In this document: piece after piece, positions 1 through 6,495 of the stretch | How the letters are laid out: the number at the start of each line of letters is the position of its first letter | Numbering within the stretch: position 1 is the stretch's first letter | Assembly (NCBI GenBank): GCA_049642465.1 | Contig: JBAROV010000021.1 | Coordinates: 1 to 13,297 of the forward strand | Length of the DNA stretch: 13,297 bases | Source: CAWDPQ01 sp049642465 | Lineage (GTDB): Bacteria > Acidobacteriota > Vicinamibacteria > Vicinamibacterales > 2-12-FULL-66-21 | Direction: 5' to 3' | Position numbers and translations under genes: made by a program | The notes under the pieces: model-generated | Told to the model about the DNA's origin: nothing | The model's database searches: none | Seen by the model: only the letters and a program-made list of their open reading frames with translations

Positions 1-605
1 ATCGCGCTATCACGACGATCGCGCTCTGCCGGAGCGCATCGGTCTCGCCACCGGATTCCTCGAGCGCGCGCAGAGCCCGGACGGCAACATCGATCTCCCC
101 ATCTCGAACTTCCACTCGCCTCCCGACACCGGCTTCGTCGTGCACAACGTCGGGCAGCTGCGGCCATCGCACGGCGGCACGGACGCGAGGAGATCACGCG
201 AATCCTCGAGCCGTTCCTCGTCAAAGCAGGCGCCGGCATGGACGCGAGGAGATCACAAGAATCCTGCAGCCCTTCCTCGTCAAAGCAGCGGACGGCGAGG
301 TCGTGTCTGAGATTTCACGCCGCCAGGATCAGTTCACGCGCGGCACCGTGACCGGCTACTGGTTTCCGCTCACCTACCTGGCGGTGACGGACAAGGATGG
401 CCGGCTCGCAACGCTTGCCACCAGCGCCGCCTCCGACGGTGCGCGGCTCTCGACGCTGCTCGAATATCCCGAGCTGTCGCAGCCACTTCCTTCGCAGGTT
501 CCGCTGCCGGAACACTTCGAGCAGACATTTCATGAGGTGGGGATCGTGCGCATCCGCCGCGGTCCGCTCAGCGCGACGCTCGTGCTTCGACGTAGCGAGC
601 GTTGC
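1..605 (+). pseudogene. 5' fragment of a broken heparinase II/III-like gene
   Basis: The gene enters from the left edge and is not open in one frame. Frame 2 gives a natural-looking segment ending in NFHSPPDTGFVVHNVGQL. The sense then moves to frame 1 near 155-165 (AAAIARRHGREEITRIL). A 59-bp imperfect duplication moves it to frame 3, which stays open from about 246 (EEITRILQPFLVKA, then DGEVVSEISRRQDQ, LLEYPELSQPLP and VRIRRGPLSATLVL). From memory, these peptides fit a family of uncharacterised heparinase II/III-like proteins of soil Acidobacteriota, but the family name is a recollection rather than a search result. Resemblance stops near 595, about ten bases before the stop codon of the opposite-strand PLP gene. 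In intact relatives I would expect about 100 more codons between FLVKA and DGEVV, so an internal deletion is also likely. The matching C-terminal end lies at 1920-2344. I am sure it is broken, less sure of the family. Confidence 0.6.
181..298 (+). repeat. 59-bp imperfect tandem duplication inside the pseudogene
   Basis: Two copies start at 181 and 240. Both begin GGACGCGAGGAGATCAC and both contain TTCCTCGTCAAAGCAG. Over the first ~48 bases they differ at about five positions, so the duplication is not brand new. The period of 59 is not a multiple of three, so the second copy is read in a different frame from the first and the repeat itself breaks the reading frame. Confidence 0.85.
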
Positions 606-1811
606 TCAGGCCTTGAAGATTTGCTTCAGCCGACGCACGGCGATCTTTTCATCTCCCGGCTCGTTCATGAACACGGTCAGCTCGATTCCCTGAGGCTGCG
701 CGCTTCCGACCGCGATGCGAGGTTCGCCGTCCATCAGCCGGCGGTTCACTTCCGCGGCTGATATCCCCAGCGCCGCCTCATCCCATTGCACCATGACGCG
801 ACGGATCTTGCGGGTGCGATCCACCGGCGTGCGCTGTAACCGGAGTCCCGGAACGGTGGAGAGCTCGCGCTCGATGTATTCCGCCTGGCGGACGCACTCG
901 CGATCGATGGCGTCGAAGTCGAGCCGGGAGTACTTCTCCACGGTCAGCCATGCGGTGACCATCTCTTCGCGCCCGACTTTCATCGGCCGGCCGTGGGCGT
1001 CGGGGTGCGGGCTCGAATTGAGCCACGCCGCCTGAATCAGATCACGGCGGCCAGCCAGGATCCCTGAGCACTGCGGGCCTCGCATGTGCTTGCCGCCGCT
1101 GATGCAGATGAGATCGACGCCCAGACGTGCCAGCCCGCGGATGTTCTCCCAGGGCGGCAGCATGTTCGCGGCGTCCACCATGAGCGGCACGCCCGCCCGA
1201 CGGGCGATCGCCAGGCAACGTTCGAGTGAGACAGGCGTCTCCCACTGCCAGTCGTAGCTGGTCCCGCCGAGGAAAAACATCATGGCCGTGCGGTCCGTGA
1301 TGGCCTGCAGGAGCTCGTTCTCCGTCTCGATCTCTCGGAGTTTCACGCCAGCGCCTCGGACCGCATGGTCATATCCCGTGCGGTGCGCTTTCTGGATGAC
1401 CACTTCCATCTTCATGCCAGTGAGATCCGGCAACTGCCGAATCTTCCCGGTATCTGAACCTGTCAACGCGGCACACGTCCCCAGGGCGATGGCGCCCGCA
1501 GCGCCGGTGGTCACCAGGGCGTCTTCGCAGCCGATCAGGCCAGCCAGTCGCTCTCCAATCTTGCTCCGTAACTCATCGAGCACGACGTATTCGCGGGACG
1601 CCTGGCGCGCGGCTTCGTGCAGGTCGTCCCACATCTTCGACGCACCGAGGTTCGTCATCGTGCCGCGGAAGTTGATCACCGGGCGGATGCCCAGCTGCTC
1701 GTACGGACCTGGCGCGCGGCCTGGCGCGATCGAAGGGATCCAGGAGGGCAGCGCGCCCATCACCGATCCGAGGCTGATGCCCTTCATCAGCCGGCGGCGT
1801 GAAATGCTCAT
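606..1811 (-). CDS. SelA-like PLP-dependent enzyme with twin-arginine leader
   Basis: The 401-residue protein has the fold-type I PLP layout of the SelA / D-glucosaminate-6-phosphate ammonia-lyase-like group. GIRPVINFRGTMTNLGAS (residues 41-58) is the typical N-terminal signature. TTGAAGAIAL (101-110) is the phosphate-binding region, MVDAANMLPP (211-220) supplies the cofactor-contacting Asp213, and SGGKHMRGPQCSG (238-250) contains the predicted Schiff-base Lys241. The start SRRRLMKG followed by a small hydrophobic stretch looks like a Tat signal, which suggests export with PLP already bound. The ATG at 1811 has a good GGGAGGA ribosome site ending 3 nt upstream on the minus strand. Substrate is unknown: relatives act on amino sugar acids or amino acids, and selenocysteine synthesis is unlikely with such a leader and no tRNA-Sec genes here. 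The gene is intact and antisense between two halves of a decayed gene, with no transposase nearby. Confidence 0.85.
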   Translation of the reverse strand: MSISRRRLMKGISLGSVMGALPSWIPSIAPGRAPGPYEQLGIRPVINFRGTMTNLGASKMWDDLHEAARQASREYVVLDELRSKIGERLAGLIGCEDALVTTGAAGAIALGTCAALTGSDTGKIRQLPDLTGMKMEVVIQKAHRTGYDHAVRGAGVKLREIETENELLQAITDRTAMMFFLGGTSYDWQWETPVSLERCLAIARRAGVPLMVDAANMLPPWENIRGLARLGVDLICISGGKHMRGPQCSGILAGRRDLIQAAWLNSSPHPDAHGRPMKVGREEMVTAWLTVEKYSRLDFDAIDRECVRQAEYIERELSTVPGLRLQRTPVDRTRKIRRVMVQWDEAALGISAAEVNRRLMDGEPRIAVGSAQPQGIELTVFMNEPGDEKIAVRRLKQIFKA

Positions 1812-1919
1812 ATGTCCTCCCGATGGCGCTGGGACAGGTTTCCGTTGGCGTCACGCAGCCTGTGGCACCGGTGGCGATTCGCGTCACCCGAACATTACAA
1901 CAATCACATCGTGGAGAGC

Positions 1920-2344
1920 ATCGCGAGGATTGGCTGACCCGGCCAATGGATCGTCGAGCACACCACGGCCGCGAACGTGCGGTGCAGGATGCAGGAGATC
2001 AGAGCGAGGTGTGCCGGCTCGAACAGTCCGCCGATGTCACGGAAGCGAGGATGGTTCCCCGTGCGGCTTCGCGCGCGAACGACGTGCCGCTCGCGATTGA
2101 GCCTTGTTTCCGCGAAGGTGGTCAGCTCGATGGATGTCGGCCGATTCCGGATGCGCCCGGGACGTTCATGCTCGAGCAGGGGTTCGGCAGGTACCGAGCG
2201 GGCCGTCACGAGATTCGGTTTGGACCGGATGGTGTGCCGCATCGGTACGTGCAGTTGCGCGGCGCGGAGGTGAGGCTGTCGGGGCTGTCGGTCTACATCA
2301 CGGGATTCACGCCGTTCGAGCGAACGATTGAGTTGGAGCTCTAA
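1920..2344 (+). pseudogene. 3' fragment of the same heparinase II/III-like gene
   Basis: One frame reads DWLTRPMDRR, then SEVCRLEQSADVTE, NDVPLAIEPCFREGG and GLSVYITGFTPFERTIELEL, ending at a TAA at 2342-2344. This looks like the C-terminal beta-sandwich end of the heparinase-like protein whose 5' part lies at 1-605. Between 2046 and 2078 the neighbouring frame gives a more natural peptide (RGWFPVRLRAR) than the main frame. That suggests two compensating single-base changes, or sequencing errors. The frame is open back to 1799, but the upstream part overlaps the promoter region of the opposite-strand PLP gene and has no recognisable protein character, so I start the fragment near 1920. There is no credible start codon and no ribosome site, so it is probably not expressed on its own. 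Confidence 0.55.
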
Positions 2345-2601
2345 TGTGCTTACTCCTGCGCACAATATCGGAGGTTGCGAAATAGCGGCCGCGCGCGTGG
2401 TTACACTATCGGTTCGATAATCGATTGCCTGACAATTGGCCTTACGGTGGGAACAAGTTCGATGAGGGGTCCTCGACGTTGTGCCAAAGCCGCTCGAAGG
2501 TCGACTGCCTCAATCCCGTCCGCTAGGATTAAAGGCCTTCAGCGCGATTGATTGTGTTCCGCTGGCTGCAAACTTAATGGAGCATCAAGTCCCTCGCCCC
2601 T
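2345..2601. other. intergenic stretch without a recognised gene
   Basis: No reading frame on either strand has convincing coding character, and no RNA gene or strong hairpin was seen. The stretch is somewhat less GC-rich than the genes around it, as expected for a regulatory spacer. It runs from the end of the pseudogene to the ATPase-like remnant. Confidence 0.5.
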
Positions 2602-2676
2602 ATGCCGGATCCCACACGAATCACCAGCATCCAATTCCATCGGTTCAAGGCCTTCCCACGGCACTCCCTATCGTTC
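2602..2676 (+). pseudogene. possible remnant of an SMC/RecF-like ATPase gene start
   Basis: The frame beginning with ATG at 2602 reads MPDPTRITSIQFHRFKAF followed by PRHSLSF. This closely resembles the start of AAA/SMC-type ATPases, where an ITSIxFxxFKAF strand precedes the Walker A loop. No Walker A motif (GxNGxGKS) follows: the frame goes into low-quality sequence and overlaps the start of the 56-residue gene in another frame. Only about 25 codons are left, so chance resemblance cannot be excluded. Confidence 0.35.
2669..2674 (+). promoter_or_regulatory. possible -10 box of the CxxC protein gene
   Basis: TATCGT lies 9 nt before the ATG at 2684 and no Shine-Dalgarno sequence is visible. This would fit a leaderless transcript. 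No clear -35 box is seen. The same hexamer, with a TG extension, lies at 7200-7205 upstream of the kinase fragment. Confidence 0.3.
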
Positions 2677-2683
2677 CCCAGCC

Positions 2684-2854
2684 ATGATCCGCCGGCGGAC
2701 CCGAATCGAACGTCACATCTGCCGCGGTTGCGAGCAGCACCCCGTTCGCTTCCGCTACCGCGGCGTCGTCAAGGCAGACCGCGACCACACGCTTTGCTTC
2801 CGGTGCTTTCGGGCCGAGGTGAATCGCCAGAGGGCGAGGATGTTAGCGGCTTGA
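2684..2854 (+). CDS. small CxxC/CxxC zinc-ribbon-like protein, 56 residues
   Basis: The 56-residue protein begins MIRRRTRIERHICRGC. It carries CRGC at 13-16 and CFRC at 38-41, two pairs of cysteines about 22 residues apart, as in a small zinc ribbon. It is rich in Arg (RFRYRGVVK, EVNRQRARMLAA), so nucleic-acid or regulator binding is plausible. The cysteine spacing, the conserved-looking core GVVKADRDHTLCFRCFRAE and the credible start argue that it is real, although it overlaps a longer frame. From memory, similar small proteins occur next to regulators in Acidobacteriota; the function is unknown. The stop codon lies one base before a 20-bp palindrome, and the WYL regulator gene starts 56 bp downstream, so the two may be transcribed together. 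Confidence 0.65.
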   Translation: MIRRRTRIERHICRGCEQHPVRFRYRGVVKADRDHTLCFRCFRAEVNRQRARMLAA

Positions 2855-2855
2855 T

Positions 2856-2875
2856 CTTCCGCCTTAAGGCGGAAG
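2856..2875. repeat. perfect 20-bp palindrome (REP-like element)
   Basis: CTTCCGCCTTAAGGCGGAAG is fully self-complementary. It lies directly after the stop of the small CxxC gene and just before the WYL gene. There is no T-tract, so a classical terminator is unlikely. From memory, this motif is a common dispersed palindrome in Acidobacteriota genomes, where its translation gives FRLKAEAT-like peptides in wrongly called genes, as it does here. Confidence 0.75.
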
Positions 2876-2910
2876 CCACGAACAACGAAGACTGGGAGCT
2901 GGAAGCTGTT

Positions 2911-3963
2911 ATGGCCCGCAACGCAGAGCTCGTTCGCCAATGGGAGATTCTTCGCGACATCGACAGCGCGAGGAACGGCATCACCGTGCCGAAGCTGGCG
3001 GCGCTGCGCCTGGTGCACCAGCGCACGATACGCCGGGACATCGACGCCATCTGCCGGGCGGGGTTCCCACTCTACGACGACAAGGTCAACGGCACGACCA
3101 TGTGGAAGATGCAGGCGAAGCCGTTTCGCAGCCTCGAGGAAACAGGCCTGAGCGTGACCGAGCTGTGCGCGTTGTACTTCGGCCGGACGATGGTCGCGAC
3201 GCTTGCGGGCACACCGTTCCACGACGATATGGATCGGGCGCTGGTGAAGATCGAACGTGCGTTGCCGCGATCGTGCAGGAGATTCCTTGACGCGCTGCCT
3301 GTGACGGTGAAGGCCAAGGCGACGGGACGCAAGAAACAGAACCGGAAGGTTCAGGAGATGGTCACGCGAGCGGCCGACGCCGCTCTCAACTGCCGTCGCA
3401 TCTCGATGGGTTACTACTCCGCTTCGTCACGCCGCGCGAAGCAGTACGTCGTCGAACCGCTGCGCCTGGTGTATGCGGACGGCGGTGTATATCTGATTGC
3501 CTGGGTACCGGAATACGGAGAGATGCGCACCTTCGCAGCCGAGCGCATCCAAACGCTCGAAGTCCTGGATGGACGGTTCACGCCCCGTCCGCAGCCGACG
3601 GAGCCCTTCGCCGATTCACTCGGAGTCAACACCGGTATAGCGGAACTGGTGGAGATCGAGTTCGATGCGACGACCGCCGAATTCATTGCGGATCGGGAAT
3701 GGCATCCGTCGCAGGAGATCGAGCCGCGATCGAATGGTTCTGTGCTGCTTCGACTGCACGTCTGCGTGGATCGTCCCCTACTGCGCTGGATTCTTGGATT
3801 TGGACCAGCCGCGCGGGTCCTCTATCCGGACGATCTCGCCCAGACGGTCTTCGAACATCTCGACGCCGCTCGGGAGCGTTACGCGGTGCGGCCGAGATTC
3901 GCGATGGCGCGGATGTCCGTTGACGACGTGCAGCCGCAGCTACCGTGGAAAGTGGCTGGCTGA
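2911..3963 (+). CDS. WYL-domain transcriptional regulator
   Basis: The 350-residue protein has an N-terminal DeoR-type helix-turn-helix (about residues 6-60, including LAALRLVHQRTIRRDIDAI), a linker helix region, a WYL domain (about 160-220, with EPLRLVYADGGVYLIAWVP) and a C-terminal WCX extension (about 245-325, ending near LYPDDLAQTVFEHL). WYL proteins sense small ligands or nucleic acids and act as repressors or activators of nearby genes, often in stress or defence settings. I chose the ATG at 2911 because the typical family start (MARNAELVRQWEILRDI) is there and GGAAG lies 5 nt upstream. The frame stays open back to 2602, but that extension covers the small CxxC gene and repeat DNA and is not protein-like. 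Its target may be itself, the small CxxC gene or the dehydrogenase gene downstream. Confidence 0.88.
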   Translation: MARNAELVRQWEILRDIDSARNGITVPKLAALRLVHQRTIRRDIDAICRAGFPLYDDKVNGTTMWKMQAKPFRSLEETGLSVTELCALYFGRTMVATLAGTPFHDDMDRALVKIERALPRSCRRFLDALPVTVKAKATGRKKQNRKVQEMVTRAADAALNCRRISMGYYSASSRRAKQYVVEPLRLVYADGGVYLIAWVPEYGEMRTFAAERIQTLEVLDGRFTPRPQPTEPFADSLGVNTGIAELVEIEFDATTAEFIADREWHPSQEIEPRSNGSVLLRLHVCVDRPLLRWILGFGPAARVLYPDDLAQTVFEHLDAARERYAVRPRFAMARMSVDDVQPQLPWKVAG

Positions 3964-3980
3964 CCCGCCTTCGCGCTGAC

Positions 3981-4011
3981 GCGCTTCCACCTTCGCTAAA
4001 GCTACGGCGGA
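3981..4011 (-). repeat. dispersed repeat, copy 1
   Basis: Read on the minus strand this is a ~31-bp sequence starting TCCGCCGTAGC and ending AAGGTGGAAGCGC. It matches copies at 7345-7375 and 11607-11636. The copies begin TCCGCC and end with GGCGGA or a variant, so each can form an imperfect stem-loop. This copy begins 17 bp after the WYL stop codon. Confidence 0.65.
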
Positions 4012-4164
4012 CAAGTCGGCGAGACAGGCTGCGAAGCTTCCGGCTTCGAGCTGCCAGCTCCCAGCTGCCTGCTCGCTGGGCAGGGACTCCCGCGGCGGAG
4101 CCATATCGGGGCAATAATTGGGGCGCACGGCACGGTCAGAACCAGCGGGACTGGCACCCGCAAC

Positions 4165-4173
4165 AAAGGAAGG
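4165..4173 (+). promoter_or_regulatory. ribosome binding site of the PQQ dehydrogenase gene
   Basis: AAAGGAAGG ends 6 nt before the ATG at 4180 and fixes this start. An AATAAT hexamer at 4113-4118 is a possible -10 box, but no clear -35 box was seen. Confidence 0.6.
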
Positions 4174-4179
4174 TCTTCC

Positions 4180-6294
4180 ATGCGGCGCGCGGATCAGATC
4201 AGCTCGTGGACTCTGGCGCTCCTCTTCCTCGCCTCGGCAGGATGGGCGGTAACTCAGACGAGCGCGAGCCAAACTCAAAACACCGACTGGCCGGCGTACG
4301 GGCTCGATGCCGCCGAAACCCATCACAGCCCGCTCGATCAGATCAACGTCGACACGGTCAAGCGCCTCGGACTCGCGTGGTCAACCGACCTCGATGCGTT
4401 CCCCGGCCAGATTCAGGGCACTCCGCTCGTCGTCAACGGCATGCTCTACGGCACGAGCCCGTGGAGCGTCGTGTTCGCGGTGGATGTGAGGACCGGAAGA
4501 CTGAAGTGGCGATGGGATCCGCAGATTCCTCACGAAACGTTCAGGATCGACGAGCGCGGTGTGCGGCATCGAATGGGCCCGAGTATGTGCTGCGGCCCGG
4601 TTAATCGTGGCGTGGCGTACCACAACGGTAAGGTGTTCGTCGGGACGCTCGACAGCCGGCTCGTGGCACTCGACGCGGCGACCGGCCGACCCCTGTGGAC
4701 GGTGCCGATTGCGAGCAAGGAAGACGACTACAGCATCACCGGCGCACCGCGCGTGATCAAGAACATGGTAATTACCGGAACGAGCGGCGCGGAGTTCGGC
4801 GTCAGGGGTTTTGTTGCGGCGCACGATCCGGAAACGGGAAAGCAGCTCTGGCGCTTCTGGATCGTCCCGGGCGATCCCACGCTGCCGTTCGAGAACGCAG
4901 CGATGGCAATGGCGGCCAAAACGTGGACCGGCGCCTGGTGGAAGTACGGCGGCGGTGGGACGCCGTGGGACGGCATGGCCTACGATCCGGAGCTCGACCT
5001 GCTCTACATCGGAACCGGTAATGGCTCGCCGTGGCCGCGCGAGATCCGAAGCCCGGGAGGCGGCGACAACCTGTTCCTCTGTTCGATCCTCGCGCTCCGT
5101 CCGAGCACCGGCGAGTACGTGTGGCACTTTCAAACGACGCCCGCGGACAACTGGGACTATGCGAGCACGCAGCCGCTGATCCTTGCCGATCTGACGATCG
5201 ACGGGCGGCCGCGCAAGGTCATCATGCAAGCGCCGAAGAACGGATTCTTCTACGTGATCGATCGCGCGAGCGGCGAGTTCATTTCAGCGAAGCCGTTTAC
5301 GAACATCACATGGGCCACCGGCGTCGATCCAAAGACGGGCCGTCCGATCGAAACGCCCGAGGCGAGCTACGGGACCGAACAGGTGCGCATATCGCCTGGC
5401 TCGGACGGCGCGCACAGCTGGCACGCAATGGCGTGGCATCCGGGCGCGGGTCTGGTCTACATCCCCGGGCAGGAAACCTCGGGCATGTTCGCACGGGACC
5501 CAGACTTCCAGCACCAGATCGGCAGAATGAACACCGGTCGTCCGCGCAGGGCTCCGGCTCCAGCGTCGACGACGACGGCGGCGCCGGGGACGGGGCCGGC
5601 GTCATCACAGGCGCCAGCTGCAACGGCGCAACCCCCGAGGCGCGGGCCGCAAATCGTCGGCGCGGGTGGCACCCAGCAGCAAGGCGCATTTCTGGTCGCG
5701 TGGGATCCGCTCACACAGAAAGAACGATGGCGGATCAAGTTCGACAAGCCTGGCATCACGAGCGGAACGCTTGCAACGGCCGGCAATCTCGTATTCCACG
5801 GCTCGAACGACGGCACGTTCAGCGCCTACACGGCGGACGAAGGCAAGAGACTGTGGTCGGTGCCGCTCGCGCCAGGCTTCGCGAATCCGATCACGTATGT
5901 AGTGGACGGAAAGCAGTACGTCACTGTCGCAACCGGCCGAAGCGGCACGCAGGCGCCGGGGCGTCTCTATACGTTCGCGCTCGACGCCAGCCGGTCGACC
6001 CCTTCCATGGATCCCGTGCCGCCGCCGACGGATCCATCGGCCGCCGTGTCCGCCGAGATGATGCAGCGCGAATTCGAACGTGTCGGCATGCCACCCGAAC
6101 GCGGACGCGATCTGATCCAGAAGCTCTGCTCCACATGCCACCGGCCGACGGTTCTTACCAGATTCCGGCAACCCGAGGAAGGCTGGCGCGAGACGGTCAG
6201 GGCAATGGTGACGCGCGGAATGGGCGGAACGCCCGAGGAACACGAGGCCGTCGTGCAGTACCTCACACGATATCTCGGGCCGCAGGGGCAGTAG
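4180..6294 (+). CDS. secreted PQQ-dependent dehydrogenase with C-terminal haem c motif
   Basis: The 704-residue protein is a quinoprotein alcohol dehydrogenase-like beta-propeller. Residues 1-30 form a signal peptide. DWPAYGLDAAETHHSPLDQI (36-55) is the usual propeller start. MCCGP (136-140) has the adjacent cysteines Cys137-Cys138 that form the disulphide over PQQ. Likely metal ligands are Glu205 (SGAEFGVRG) and Asn281 (GTGNG), and the likely catalytic base is Asp326 in NWDYAS. Ala328 sits two residues after that Asp, where lanthanide-dependent enzymes have Asp, so a calcium-type enzyme is predicted. CSTCH (650-654) near the C-terminus is a haem c site in a short ~65-residue domain, so electrons probably pass from PQQH2 to this haem in the periplasm. 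A Pro/Ala/Thr/Arg-rich insert at about 453-490 interrupts the propeller. The substrate cannot be read from the sequence. No PQQ synthesis genes are nearby. Confidence 0.9.
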   Translation: MRRADQISSWTLALLFLASAGWAVTQTSASQTQNTDWPAYGLDAAETHHSPLDQINVDTVKRLGLAWSTDLDAFPGQIQGTPLVVNGMLYGTSPWSVVFAVDVRTGRLKWRWDPQIPHETFRIDERGVRHRMGPSMCCGPVNRGVAYHNGKVFVGTLDSRLVALDAATGRPLWTVPIASKEDDYSITGAPRVIKNMVITGTSGAEFGVRGFVAAHDPETGKQLWRFWIVPGDPTLPFENAAMAMAAKTWTGAWWKYGGGGTPWDGMAYDPELDLLYIGTGNGSPWPREIRSPGGGDNLFLCSILALRPSTGEYVWHFQTTPADNWDYASTQPLILADLTIDGRPRKVIMQAPKNGFFYVIDRASGEFISAKPFTNITWATGVDPKTGRPIETPEASYGTEQVRISPGSDGAHSWHAMAWHPGAGLVYIPGQETSGMFARDPDFQHQIGRMNTGRPRRAPAPASTTTAAPGTGPASSQAPAATAQPPRRGPQIVGAGGTQQQGAFLVAWDPLTQKERWRIKFDKPGITSGTLATAGNLVFHGSNDGTFSAYTADEGKRLWSVPLAPGFANPITYVVDGKQYVTVATGRSGTQAPGRLYTFALDASRSTPSMDPVPPPTDPSAAVSAEMMQREFERVGMPPERGRDLIQKLCSTCHRPTVLTRFRQPEEGWRETVRAMVTRGMGGTPEEHEAVVQYLTRYLGPQGQ

Positions 6295-6306
6295 TGGAGC
6301 TGACGC

Positions 6307-6328
6307 TCGTCAGTCGTGCGACTGACGA
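6307..6328. terminator. 10-bp stem hairpin after the PQQ dehydrogenase gene
   Basis: TCGTCAGTCG at 6307-6316 pairs perfectly with CGACTGACGA at 6319-6328 across a 2-nt gap, starting 12 nt after the stop codon. No run of T follows, so if it ends transcription it is not a standard Rho-independent terminator. It may instead be a REP-like palindrome that protects the 3' end. Confidence 0.5.
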
Positions 6329-6485
6329 CTAGCAACTGAGGTGCATCAGCTCGACTACCTGCCTGCAATGATCAAATCGAACGACCGCACGAAGTTCCGG
6401 AAGATCGCCGGCTTGACCCAGGTCGTCCGGCAGCTAGTGTCCTGACCGCGAATTCCTTCAGTCAACCGGTGAGGTCTCGGCGACG

Positions 6486-6491
6486 TATATT
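6486..6491 (+). promoter_or_regulatory. possible -10 box of the methyltransferase-like gene
   Basis: TATATT lies 4 nt before the ATG at 6496 and 7 nt before the ATG at 6499. A transcript starting 6-8 nt after this box would begin at or next to the second ATG, that is, leaderless. There is no good Shine-Dalgarno sequence close to either ATG, which agrees with this. Confidence 0.4.
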
Positions 6492-6495
6492 CACC

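Larger units (their letters stand above)
2892..4064. repeat. 16-bp inverted repeat pair flanking the WYL gene
   Basis: CTGGGAGCTGGAAGCT at 2892-2907 recurs on the opposite strand at 4049-4064 with one mismatch (15 of 16). The pair encloses the whole WYL gene. The left copy also supplies the ribosome site of that gene. Whether this marks a mobile cassette or two members of a common repeat is open. Confidence 0.45.

Noticed and set aside
606..1811. Selenocysteine synthase (selA)
   Set aside because: The protein has a twin-arginine leader, and no selenium genes or tRNA-Sec are nearby; it belongs to the broader SelA-like group.
1282..2100. 272-codon plus-strand frame overlapping the PLP gene start
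   Set aside because: It is antisense to the well-supported PLP enzyme and shows no domain.
2602..2910. 103-codon N-terminal extension of the WYL regulator
   Set aside because: It covers a separate small gene and a palindrome and lacks domain character; typical family members start at the 2911 position.
5031..6332. 433-codon plus-strand frame and other long frames over the PQQ gene
   Set aside because: The PQQ frame has clear family motifs throughout; the others are shadows in GC-rich DNA.
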